DNA of 7,657 nucleotides from Thermoplasmata archaeon. Its GTDB lineage: Archaea; Thermoplasmatota; Thermoplasmata; Thermoplasmatales; Thermoplasmataceae. Shown in pieces: positions 1-6,320 of the stretch. Below the pieces are notes generated by a model, which searched no databases, was not told where the DNA came from, and saw only the letters and a list, made by a program, of their open reading frames with translations. The position numbers and the translations under genes were made by a program. How positions within the stretch are numbered: the stretch's first letter is position 1; the number at the start of each line of letters is the position of its first letter. The DNA lies in assembly GCA_021797225.1 (NCBI GenBank), contig JAKAAE010000072.1, positions 1-7,657 on the forward strand, read 5' to 3'.

Positions 1-2
1 TT

Positions 3-173
3 CCATACCAGAGAATCCAGATATGGCAGGTATGGAAATACTGGGTAAAAAAGCCAAGAAGGCATAAAGAATTTGGATTCCGTGTATGGGAAAGGCATCT
101 GGATAATGGCTCGTTTATCTGGGAAGAAATAAATATGAATGAATTAATATTAACCGAGGTAGCAAATGAATAA
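3..173 (+). CDS. C-terminal part of an unrecognised protein (partial at window edge)
   Basis: An open frame runs from the left edge to a TAA at 171-173 and gives 56 residues, so the gene starts outside the window. The fragment is rich in Trp and charged residues (for example WQVWKYWVKKPRRHKEFGF, then VWERHLDNGSFIWEEI) and looks like real protein rather than chance frame. No family is recognised. Its last codons contain the GAGGT ribosome binding site (156-160) and the ATG (166) of the next gene, so the two genes overlap by 8 nt and are probably co-transcribed and translationally coupled. The other two forward frames close within about 70 nt. Coding status rests on this overlap and on composition only; function is unknown. 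Confidence 0.5.
   Translation, partial: PYQRIQIWQVWKYWVKKPRRHKEFGFRVWERHLDNGSFIWEEINMNELILTEVANE
156..160 (+). promoter_or_regulatory. Shine-Dalgarno site for the 93-residue ORF
   Basis: GAGGT lies 5 nt before the ATG at 166. It supports that start over the Met eight codons inside. The main metabolic genes in this window lack such a site and appear leaderless, so this fits an internal cistron of an operon. Confidence 0.55.
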
Positions 174-447
174 CCATGAATGGTCCATGAAAGTATCGCT
201 TAAGGTCTCTATTGACCAGACAGACAGGAATATTATAGATTCAATGTCCACAATTAGGTTCCTGAAGGTCCATGAAATCAGGACAATCATGCAGTACAAC
301 GGCATGTTTATTGGGTATGGCGAGCTTTCAGCCAGGTTAAAGATCCTGTCTATTCTATCAATTGTGGAAAAGCAGAAAACCTCTAGAGTATATTCTTACA
401 GGCTTTCAAGAATAAACCAGATATCTGACGTAGATCCCACATCTTAG
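166..447 (+). CDS. Small winged-helix-like protein, possible DNA-binding regulator
   Basis: This 93-residue basic protein has no signal peptide or membrane segment. Residues about 17-80 read like a winged helix-turn-helix: a first helix (TDRNIIDSMST), a second (FLKVHEIRTIMQ), a turn with NGMFIGYG, a likely recognition helix (ELSARLKILSILSIVEK), and a strand-turn-strand resembling a wing (TSRVYSYRLS). This is fold recognition by eye, not a family match. The start at 166 is chosen because of the GAGGT site 5 nt upstream and the 8-nt overlap with the preceding frame, which suggests co-expression. It could be a regulator of the neighbouring unknown gene or an accessory-element protein. It lies more than 1.4 kb from the amidohydrolase promoter, so a role in controlling the metabolic genes is only speculation. 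Confidence 0.6.
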   Translation: MNNHEWSMKVSLKVSIDQTDRNIIDSMSTIRFLKVHEIRTIMQYNGMFIGYGELSARLKILSILSIVEKQKTSRVYSYRLSRINQISDVDPTS

Positions 448-677
448 CCTTGTGAACTAAAAGTTTTAAAAAATATCCTCTGTTTATACTCATCCTTCTG
501 CCATACATGTCATAAAGTTAGAAGAAATACCATAAGATTAACAAATAATATACCACGAATATCGCATATGAAAGAATGCACGATTCATTATCATTCTTTG
601 ATGATATTGTCACATCTACCATGGCATATAAAGGTAAGACAGTGGTAAAATAAAATAAATAAGTTTGTTGAGTATAT

Positions 678-687
678 AAAAGAAAAA
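678..687 (-). terminator. T-run terminator after the amidohydrolase gene
   Basis: On the minus strand a TTTTTCTTTT run begins about 18 nt after the amidohydrolase stop and is followed by more T-rich sequence down to about 646. Intrinsic termination at oligo-T tracts without a strong hairpin is typical of archaea. The run also argues against the small hydrophobic reading frame that overlaps it. Confidence 0.45.
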
Positions 688-705
688 TAATAGGACAGAA
701 CATTA

Positions 706-1887
706 TTAAATGAAATTCTGATCTGTATTGTTTTTTAATATTTTCCCATTCTTAATTACAATGGCCACTCTTTCTGGTTTTAGGCAGTTTATATCTTTCA
801 AAGGATTTCCATATACCCCTATAATGTCTGCTACATAATCTTTTTTTATATGACCCCTATCATCGAGACCTAGGCATTCGGCTGCGAGGGATGTTGAAGC
901 CTTAAGCGCTTTTAAATTACCTATGATCTGCGACAGGTACACAGCCTCCAAGTAATTGTTGCCATGCCTTTCCTCTGCACTTCCAACAAAGTCTGTCCCA
1001 GCTACTATTTTTACACCTGCACTGTCGGCTATTGTAACTTCCTTTTCAATATGCCTTTTTATATAATTATCCCTATATACACTTGAGTTTTTCCTCTGTG
1101 CCTTATACACAGACAAAGTAGGAGTATAGAATATCCCTTTAGAAACCATTCTTTTAGCGAGATCCTCATTTAATCCAAGACCATGTTCAATACTTCCAAA
1201 CCCAGATTCAATAACATTTTCAATCGCAGATGCGCCATATGCATGGGCGGCTGATGGGACACCATACTTTTCAGCCTCGCTGGAAATTGCTCTTAATTCC
1301 TCAACAGATAACTCGTTCCTTACTGCCCCACCACCAACAAAACTGCTGGATGCATATGCCTTGATTGATTCTGCCCCCGCTCTTATATTTTTTCTTACAG
1401 CCTTTACGCATTCCCATGGCCCATCTGCGTAATATGAATATGATATTTTTTTAGCAAAATTAAGTGGAAACATTTTTGGATCATCGTCTCCACCAGTTTC
1501 GGCTATAGAATAACCTGATGATATAACTCTTGGAGATTCTATAAGTCCTAATCTTTCTGCCCTACTGAGCTCCAAGGATACTTTATCCCCCATGGTCCTG
1601 ACCGTTGTAAAACCACTATTTATTAAATTTTTAAGATCTTTTAGAGAATTGACTGTAAGAATAATATCTGATGTCAGCACCCAGCTCTCCAATGACCTCT
1701 CTTGTGTTCCAAACAGATGGATGTGAGTATCAATAAGACCTGGGAGGAATGTTATATCCTTACCATTTGTTGTTTTAATACTGTGTAAACCCTGTTCAGC
1801 ATATTCTATTTTTCCATCTCCGGAAATTGATATACATCCATTTTCTATAATGTTCTCTCCATCGAATACTCTACCATGAAGTTCCAT
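706..1887 (-). CDS. Metal-dependent amidohydrolase, imidazolonepropionase/prolidase-like
   Basis: This cytoplasmic hydrolase of 393 residues belongs to the amidohydrolase superfamily (COG1228-type: imidazolonepropionase and Xaa-Pro/Xaa-Arg dipeptidase relatives). All expected metal ligands are visible: the HxH motif in DTHIHLFG (H55, H57), a lysine suited to carboxylation in SIKAYASS (K176), H215 in AAHAYG, H235 in SIEHGLGL, and D299 in AGTDFVG. The N-terminal and C-terminal strands form the usual small beta domain, ending in the typical ADIIGVYGNPLKDI...IVIKNGKI block. The length is normal for the family. No signal peptide is seen. The ATG at 1887 has no ribosome binding site but has a TATA box 17-27 nt upstream, so the mRNA is probably leaderless. 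It diverges from an aminotransferase gene. The family hydrolyses dipeptides, N-acyl amino acids or cyclic amides; the substrate cannot be told from sequence alone. A peptide-related substrate is inferred from the neighbours. Confidence 0.88.
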   Translation of the reverse strand: MELHGRVFDGENIIENGCISISGDGKIEYAEQGLHSIKTTNGKDITFLPGLIDTHIHLFGTQERSLESWVLTSDIILTVNSLKDLKNLINSGFTTVRTMGDKVSLELSRAERLGLIESPRVISSGYSIAETGGDDDPKMFPLNFAKKISYSYYADGPWECVKAVRKNIRAGAESIKAYASSSFVGGGAVRNELSVEELRAISSEAEKYGVPSAAHAYGASAIENVIESGFGSIEHGLGLNEDLAKRMVSKGIFYTPTLSVYKAQRKNSSVYRDNYIKRHIEKEVTIADSAGVKIVAGTDFVGSAEERHGNNYLEAVYLSQIIGNLKALKASTSLAAECLGLDDRGHIKKDYVADIIGVYGNPLKDINCLKPERVAIVIKNGKILKNNTDQNFI

Positions 1888-1903
1888 TTTTCAATATATT
1901 CTT

Positions 1904-1914
1904 AATATAAATAA
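1904..1914 (-). promoter_or_regulatory. TATA box of the amidohydrolase promoter
   Basis: The minus strand reads TTATTTATATT, centred about 22 nt before the ATG at 1887. With the usual archaeal spacing of about 25 nt from TATA to transcription start, transcription would begin at or next to the ATG. No purine-rich ribosome binding site is present. Confidence 0.5.
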
Positions 1915-1950
1915 ATTTTATTTAAGCGTGAGAGGTATATATTTCAGGTA

Positions 1951-1962
1951 AATAATATATAG
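1951..1962 (+). promoter_or_regulatory. TATA box of the aminotransferase promoter
   Basis: AATAATATATAG lies 20-31 nt before the ATG at 1982. This spacing predicts a leaderless transcript. The sequence between it and the start contains no Shine-Dalgarno site. It is back-to-back with the amidohydrolase TATA box, with the two centres about 48 bp apart. Confidence 0.5.
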
Positions 1963-1981
1963 AGATAAAGGCTATTCAGCT

Positions 1982-3073
1982 ATGGATATAAAAATCATTG
2001 ATGGGGATAATTCTTTCTTGCGTGATAAAGATGGGACGATGTATATAAATTTCTCTGAGTCTATAAATATATTAGGCCATAGAAATCCTGAAATAATAGA
2101 ACTGATATTATCGCATCTTAACTCAGGGATCATACATTATCCATTAACAATATCAAAACCTGAAATAGCTAATATTGTTGCAGAAAAACTTATTAAAATA
2201 GCCGGAATGGAATCTGCTGGGTATGTATTTACATCATCTGGATCCGAAGCTGCAGATGTTGCAATGTCAATAATGAGGCAACATGGCCCAGTTATAATTA
2301 TTTCAGGATCATATCAGGGGAATTCGGGACAATCTGTATTCATGAATTCAGATAATGTCAGGCGGTTTGGTAGGGATTTCTGCATAGATTTTCCATATAA
2401 TGGTGATATTAAACCGGCAGCTGAATTAATGAAATACGGAGTTTCAGGAATTATAATAGAACCACTCCAGGTTGAAGGTGGTCTAAGGGAATTACCACTT
2501 AATTTTGTTGTGGAACTTAAGGAGAAATTTCCAGAACTATTAATATGCTTTGATGAAGCGTACACAGGAATAGGTAAAACCGGTGATTTTTTTGCATATG
2601 AAAAGTATGGCATAAAACCTGACCTCCTTATAATAGGCAAGGCAATAGGTGGTGGTTTACCCCTTGGGATAACCCTTGTATCAAAGAACGTATATACGAA
2701 TTCAAATGTGTATAAAATGTTTAGGAACAATGCTTATGGCTCAACATCAGGGAATTTGATCTCACTGGACATTGCTAGTCTAATTATTGATAAGGTTTCC
2801 AGCTTAAAATTCTTATCAATGGTAAGGAACAAGGGAGAAATTATTTACGATATGTTATACCCTGTTTATGGTAACAGGCTTACCGGTAGAGGTCTAATAT
2901 GGGGCATTATTCCAAAAAAAGGAGATATAGCTGAAAATCTTGCCGAAAAGCTAAGAGAACAGGGATTAATGATCACAACCATGTCGGGTGTAATACGCAT
3001 TTCACCACCTTTAACTATAGATGTACCGATATTGAAAAAAGGATGCGCATTAATAATTGAAAATGTAAGGTAA
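1982..3073 (+). CDS. Compact class III PLP-dependent aminotransferase
   Basis: This is a fold-type I aminotransferase of class III (GABA/ornithine aminotransferase and glutamate-1-semialdehyde mutase group), which transfers an amino group using pyridoxal phosphate. Visible landmarks are: the N-terminal ILGHRNPEI block (30-38); the phosphate-binding SSGSEAADVA (85-94); Y111, which would stack on the cofactor; EPLQVEGG (160-167); D191 in FDEAYTGIGKTG; the Schiff-base lysine K220 in IGKAIGGGLPLG; T255 in YGSTSGN; and R339 in IRISPPLT. At 363 residues it is clearly shorter than the usual 400-450, mainly through a trimmed N-terminus and a shortened 100-160 region; no frameshift is seen. Two motifs are unusual: YQG instead of YHG, and DEAY instead of DEVQ. 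It is therefore probably active but specialised. It is transcribed divergently from the amidohydrolase. The substrate is unknown; an omega-amino acid or an amino acid released from peptides is plausible. Confidence 0.88.
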   Translation: MDIKIIDGDNSFLRDKDGTMYINFSESINILGHRNPEIIELILSHLNSGIIHYPLTISKPEIANIVAEKLIKIAGMESAGYVFTSSGSEAADVAMSIMRQHGPVIIISGSYQGNSGQSVFMNSDNVRRFGRDFCIDFPYNGDIKPAAELMKYGVSGIIIEPLQVEGGLRELPLNFVVELKEKFPELLICFDEAYTGIGKTGDFFAYEKYGIKPDLLIIGKAIGGGLPLGITLVSKNVYTNSNVYKMFRNNAYGSTSGNLISLDIASLIIDKVSSLKFLSMVRNKGEIIYDMLYPVYGNRLTGRGLIWGIIPKKGDIAENLAEKLREQGLMITTMSGVIRISPPLTIDVPILKKGCALIIENVR

Positions 3074-3132
3074 GTTTGATATATCTAATTCCACTATCTT
3101 AGGATGGTATAATTGCTTACTAAATATATAAT

Positions 3133-4548
3133 TTATTTTTTTCCCACATTTATATCTGCATTTTCCAGCGGGACGCCTTTTTTCAGATATGATGCTACGA
3201 AACTGAAAATTATCCATAGTATAACAAAAATGCCAGCAAATATGAAAGGATACGCCAGTCCAACATATGTGTAATAAAATATGATAATTATAAATATACT
3301 TCCTATTGTAGGGACAATTAAATGTTTAATGGTGTTGAATTCCTTAATGTGCTTCATAAAGACGGGCAATGTTTCATTCACTGCAAAATGATAGATAAGA
3401 TTCGTTGTAGTAAGTATAGTAGCCCATATTACAACACTATAGAAAAATCCTGTAAGGACACCATAATAATATGTAAGTGGAATTTCTGTGGAAAATGATG
3501 CAATTAATGCAAATACTAAAACGAATGTTGCGGCCCTACTTGGACTTCCATATTTTGGGTGTATATTTGAGAAATATGCAGGGAGTACATTATCCCTGCT
3601 AAGTGAGTATAGAATTCTCTGTGCGGAGTTTCCGAATATAAGCGGTGATATTAGCTGACCAAGGAATGCCACGGCGAGTACAATTACGGCAACTAAGGTG
3701 CCTGCATACTTTGCTGTGACAAGGAGTGCAGGGGCATAGGTACCAGCAAGGGAGGATAGCTGTGACTGAGGCACACCTACTGTAATAGCATACATCATAA
3801 AAGTTTCAAACGCACCTGCTATTAAGACCGCAAGAAGAATGGCATGTTTCATTGTGGATTTTGAAAATTTTGCCTCTTCGCTGAAATGTACTACTGCAGA
3901 ATAGCCAATATACGCGGTGAGTGGCCCAGTAACCATGCCTACAAAGAAACCACTAAGGCCATTGGATGATTTTTCTATATTAAATGTTTGGATACTATTG
4001 TAATGCGTATGCATTACCACAAATATGCCGGCTGAAAGCAGAAATACTACTTCCATGATTCCTACGACAATTGCTATTTTTGAGGAAAGCTTTATGCCTA
4101 AATAACTTACAATAAATATGAATATAATAACAAGTACTGTAATAATAAATGGGAGATAGAAAGGTAGGATTACATTATAGAGTGTCTTTGCACTGACTGA
4201 AACGAGCCACCCGAGCACTGCAGATGAGATAATTACTGGGCTCATTTGCCCGATGAATTGGTCCCATGCAACAGTTCTTGAAATCAACCCATTGTTAGTT
4301 CCTGCCTGTACATATTTATAAAAGCCTCCTGCATTAGAAACTTTTGTTGAAAATATATAAACAGCTGCTACGTCAAATAGCATCAATATAGTCCCAACTA
4401 CAAATGTAAGCGGGGCAGCCTCCCCAGCGAATGTTAAGGATGTTGTAGAGGAAATTAAATAAATGCTTGCAGGGAAAATTGCGGTAAACGATAAAAATAC
4501 AACCCCCCAGAACCCTAAAACATTATGCTTAAGTTCTTTATTTGCCAT
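3133..4548 (-). CDS. APC-superfamily amino acid permease
   Basis: This is a 471-residue integral membrane transporter with about twelve predicted helices (roughly 13-33, 43-67, 94-118, 128-149, 157-178, 199-218, 236-258, 280-305, 337-353, 358-382, 410-428, 432-453). Three APC signatures are visible: SNAGGFYKYVQ after helix 2, GYSAVVHFSEEAK after helix 6, and the loop NSAQRILYSLSRDNVLP followed by HPKYGSPSRA before helix 9. Members import amino acids with protons or by exchange; specificity cannot be assigned. The length is normal for the family. The charged tail after the last helix is probably cytoplasmic. The ATG at 4548 has no ribosome binding site but has a TATA-like box 18-29 nt upstream. 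A perfect 16-bp palindrome lies just beyond that. The gene diverges from the isoaspartyl peptidase gene and converges with the aminotransferase, which fits import of amino acids for catabolism. Confidence 0.92.
   Translation of the reverse strand: MANKELKHNVLGFWGVVFLSFTAIFPASIYLISSTTSLTFAGEAAPLTFVVGTILMLFDVAAVYIFSTKVSNAGGFYKYVQAGTNNGLISRTVAWDQFIGQMSPVIISSAVLGWLVSVSAKTLYNVILPFYLPFIITVLVIIFIFIVSYLGIKLSSKIAIVVGIMEVVFLLSAGIFVVMHTHYNSIQTFNIEKSSNGLSGFFVGMVTGPLTAYIGYSAVVHFSEEAKFSKSTMKHAILLAVLIAGAFETFMMYAITVGVPQSQLSSLAGTYAPALLVTAKYAGTLVAVIVLAVAFLGQLISPLIFGNSAQRILYSLSRDNVLPAYFSNIHPKYGSPSRAATFVLVFALIASFSTEIPLTYYYGVLTGFFYSVVIWATILTTTNLIYHFAVNETLPVFMKHIKEFNTIKHLIVPTIGSIFIIIIFYYTYVGLAYPFIFAGIFVILWIIFSFVASYLKKGVPLENADINVGKK
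3136..3142 (+). terminator. Oligo-T terminator of the aminotransferase gene
   Basis: Seven consecutive T on the plus strand lie 63 nt after the aminotransferase stop. They fall inside the last codons of the convergent permease gene, where they encode lysines on the other strand. This is a plausible archaeal T-tract terminator in a 59-bp convergent gap. No hairpin is evident. Confidence 0.35.
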
Positions 4549-4565
4549 TCAGATGTGATAGACAT

Positions 4566-4577
4566 ATTATATTAAAA
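4566..4577 (-). promoter_or_regulatory. TATA-like box of the permease promoter
   Basis: The minus strand reads TTTTAATATAAT, centred about 23 nt upstream of the ATG at 4548, which predicts a leaderless or near-leaderless transcript. A second AT-rich candidate lies at about 4580-4592, so the exact box is uncertain. Confidence 0.45.
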
Positions 4578-4594
4578 TTTTTATTATTAAAAAT

Positions 4595-4610
4595 CACTAC
4601 AATTGTAGTG
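4595..4610. promoter_or_regulatory. Perfect 16-bp palindrome, probable operator of the permease gene
   Basis: CACTACAATTGTAGTG is identical to its reverse complement. It lies 47-62 nt before the permease ATG, about 18 bp upstream of the TATA-like box on the minus strand. In archaea this position is typical for an activator site upstream of TFB/TBP. Its symmetry suits a dimeric helix-turn-helix regulator such as an Lrp/AsnC-type protein; that assignment is inferred. The surrounding sequence is AT-only, so the C/G-containing arms stand out. Confidence 0.6.
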
Positions 4611-4722
4611 TTATTATTATTGAATATGAAATCCTGAATATGTTAATACACAATAGAAGTTAGGATATTGCCATAATATAATTCAAGGAAGGCCTCTAAT
4701 TATCAATAATACACAGCAATTT

Positions 4723-4745
4723 GGCAACAAAGCTGTTTTGTTGCC
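4723..4745. promoter_or_regulatory. Inverted repeat abutting the peptidase TATA box, probable operator
   Basis: Two perfect 9-bp arms, GGCAACAAA (4723-4731) and TTTGTTGCC (4737-4745), flank a 5-bp spacer. The right arm ends exactly where the TATA box begins, so it covers the position of the TFB-recognition element. A bound dimer would be expected to block or modulate initiation of the isoaspartyl peptidase gene. A terminator role is unlikely because no T-run follows. The sequence differs from the palindrome at 4595-4610, implying a different regulator. Confidence 0.6.
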
Positions 4746-4755
4746 TATAAATTTA
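4746..4755 (+). promoter_or_regulatory. TATA box of the isoaspartyl peptidase promoter
   Basis: TATAAATTTA starts 35 nt before the ATG at 4781. The expected transcription start would fall within a few bases of the ATG, giving a leaderless or very short leader. No Shine-Dalgarno site is present in the following GGGATAAAATACAAGTAAC. Confidence 0.6.
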
Positions 4756-4780
4756 TTAATCGGGATAAAATACAAGTAAC

Positions 4781-5647
4781 ATGGCAAATGTACTTCTTAT
4801 GCATGGCGGAGTTGGTATTGAGGAATCTCTTGTTGATGCAGCAAACATTAAGCTTAATTCATATGCTAGTTCTCTTGAATTAAAAGGAAATCCACTTGAT
4901 TCAGCTATAGCAGCAGTAAAAATAATGGAGGACGATCAAGATTTCAATGCTGGCACAGGTTCTGTTATGAGAATCGACGGTAGCATTCAGATGGATGCGT
5001 CTGTTGCCATTCCTGGAGACTTCGGATCGGTTCTTGCCATAGAATCGGTAAGAAACCCTGTTTTGGTTGCAAGAGATGTAATGGAATTGACACCACATAA
5101 AATGCTTGCAGGGGATGGTGCAGTAAAATTTGCTAGATTGCTGGGATATAAAGAATATAACCCAGTGACCGATAGGTCTAGAAGTAGACTTAGGGCGGCC
5201 CTTGAAAATCTAAAAACACCCGGTAATGATTCTTATGCAAAGTATTCTAAACTTATGGGAAAAACCGACTTTAATGATTTCATGAAAGATTCATGTGATA
5301 CAGTTGGAGCTGTAGCACGCATTGATGGAAAATTTGCAGCAGCAGTATCCACTGGCGGAGCTTCCCCAATGTTAAGAGGTAGAATTGGTGATTCACCTAT
5401 ATTCGGTGCTGGGATATATGTCGGTGATAGGGGAGCAGTTGTTGCAACTGGAATAGGAGAGGAAATCAGTAAGAGACTTTTATGTTTTAGGATACATGAA
5501 AAAATCGGCACTGAGCCACTTCATGATATAATGAAAGAGGAAATTTCATTTTTTAAAAATGTAATTGCAGGTGTTATCGCAGTCAGTTCAGATGAATATG
5601 GTTACTTTGCAAACAAGGGAATGGGAACAGGATTAAAATTAAAATAA
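4781..5647 (+). CDS. Isoaspartyl peptidase / L-asparaginase, Ntn-hydrolase (plant-type, T2 family)
   Basis: This cytoplasmic enzyme removes isoaspartyl residues from beta-aspartyl dipeptides and hydrolyses asparagine to aspartate and ammonia. It matures by autocleavage before a catalytic threonine. Its 288 residues include HGGVG (8-12), FNAGTGSVMRIDG (55-67), MDAS (71-74), the cleavage block CDTVGAVA with catalytic T174, STGG (190-193), the substrate-binding GRIGDSPIFGAG (200-211; R201, D204), TGIGEE (223-228), and a final NKGMGTG. Cleavage between D173 and T174 would give an alpha subunit of 173 and a beta subunit of 115 residues. The protein is slightly shorter than the usual 300-320, with a short linker before the cleavage site, but every catalytic element is present. 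The start is supported by a TATA box 35 nt upstream and by HGG at the expected distance from the N-terminus. It diverges from an amino acid permease, suggesting linked uptake and catabolism. Peptidase versus asparaginase preference is not predictable here. Confidence 0.92.
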   Translation: MANVLLMHGGVGIEESLVDAANIKLNSYASSLELKGNPLDSAIAAVKIMEDDQDFNAGTGSVMRIDGSIQMDASVAIPGDFGSVLAIESVRNPVLVARDVMELTPHKMLAGDGAVKFARLLGYKEYNPVTDRSRSRLRAALENLKTPGNDSYAKYSKLMGKTDFNDFMKDSCDTVGAVARIDGKFAAAVSTGGASPMLRGRIGDSPIFGAGIYVGDRGAVVATGIGEEISKRLLCFRIHEKIGTEPLHDIMKEEISFFKNVIAGVIAVSSDEYGYFANKGMGTGLKLK

Positions 5648-5756
5648 ATTATCATCCAATAAGAAGCGATGGACGGGATTGTGTAATTAAAATTTTAGAT
5701 ATTGTTTTGTAGAAATAATGTTTCCTGTGCAGGAAGCTTTAAGTTGGATATTGAAT
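5648..5756. other. Non-coding stretch between the peptidase gene and the transposase remnant
   Basis: No gene is supported here. A short inverted repeat, TTCCTG-TG-CAGGAA (5722-5735), is the only structure seen. No T-run of five or more marks the end of the peptidase transcript. The stretch may contain the unrecognisable 3' end of the old insertion sequence. Confidence 0.35.
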
Positions 5757-6320
5757 TTACATAATTTTGGATTTACAATCCATAGCAGGTTTAATAACAT
5801 TGCTATTATCTCTATAATATGCAATGGTAAAAACAAGAGCCTATCATTTCAAATGCCATGTTTCTATCATATACAGATGCACTGGTTATCTTCCAGCCAA
5901 TTATAGATAATGAATTCGTACCTATAACTGCATGCACCTTCCTTCTGTATTCATAGCCCATCGTGCTGTAGCCCCATGAACTTTGAGAGTGTTTATATTT
6001 TCTATTATTACTTCTCCTCTATTCTCTGCTTTACCTCTATTTATAATAGACAAATCTATTGTAGTACGACCATTATCCGGATTTATTATATCTACTATAA
6101 ATGAATTTATAAAATGCCAGTCTATTCTTGGGGCTCTATAAAATGGTGTTATAAAGTTATGTATGTCTTTGATGTTCAGCAGTTCCATGAACTCTTTATG
6201 GTTGTTGAAGAAGTACCTAGATGACCTGTATGATATACTGTAAAAATTAAGGAATACAATGATCTTCACAATAAGTTTATTAAGATACCCCTGTTCTATC
6301 TCCAGTAACCATTTTATCAA
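5757..6320 (-). pseudogene. Decayed DDE transposase (IS4/IS5-like), frameshifted
   Basis: The first frame (TTG at 6320, stop at 5922) gives 132 residues with a transposase-like N-terminal region (YSISYRSSRYFF, HKEFMELLNIKDI, then FITPFYRAPRIDWHFINSF) and a TTIDLSI block at the place of the first catalytic Asp. It breaks after NTEGR. The same minus strand then continues in another frame from about 5940 as KVHAVIGTNSLSIIGWKITS followed by ASVYDRNMAFEMI, the usual K-H-A-V...T-S-A...D core of such enzymes; here a Gly sits where the second catalytic Asp is expected. A further shift near 5830 leads to YYRDNSNVIKP and a stop at 5757. At least one frameshift near 5938-5945 is clear, the second is less certain, and the C-terminal glutamate region is not recognisable. 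No intact start, terminal inverted repeats or target duplication were found, so this is an old remnant. The exact IS family is uncertain. Confidence 0.72.

Noticed and set aside
596..612. Box C-like TTGATGA that might mark a C/D box guide RNA
   Set aside because: The first base is not a purine, and no box D or internal C'/D' boxes are found at suitable spacing.
671..681. TATA-like TATATAAAAG on the plus strand
   Set aside because: No plus-strand gene follows; the sequence is better explained as the T-rich terminator of the minus-strand amidohydrolase gene.
518..703. 61-residue hydrophobic frame on the minus strand starting 2 nt after the amidohydrolase stop
   Set aside because: It overlaps the T-rich terminator, its composition (Phe, Tyr, Leu, Ile) is what AT-rich DNA gives by chance, and it has no ribosome binding site of its own. 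A small membrane peptide cannot be fully excluded.
2314..2730. 138-residue antisense frame inside the aminotransferase gene
   Set aside because: The plus-strand frame carries all the conserved aminotransferase motifs; the antisense frame is a shadow with no domain or promoter.
5722..5735. TTCCTG-TG-CAGGAA short inverted repeat
   Set aside because: The arms are only 6 bp, no gene or T-run is placed to use it, and it lies beside decaying transposon sequence.
5718..5906. 62-residue plus-strand frame between the peptidase and the transposase remnant
   Set aside because: It lies antisense to the second-frame transposase segment, which has recognisable motifs, and it has no promoter or conserved features.
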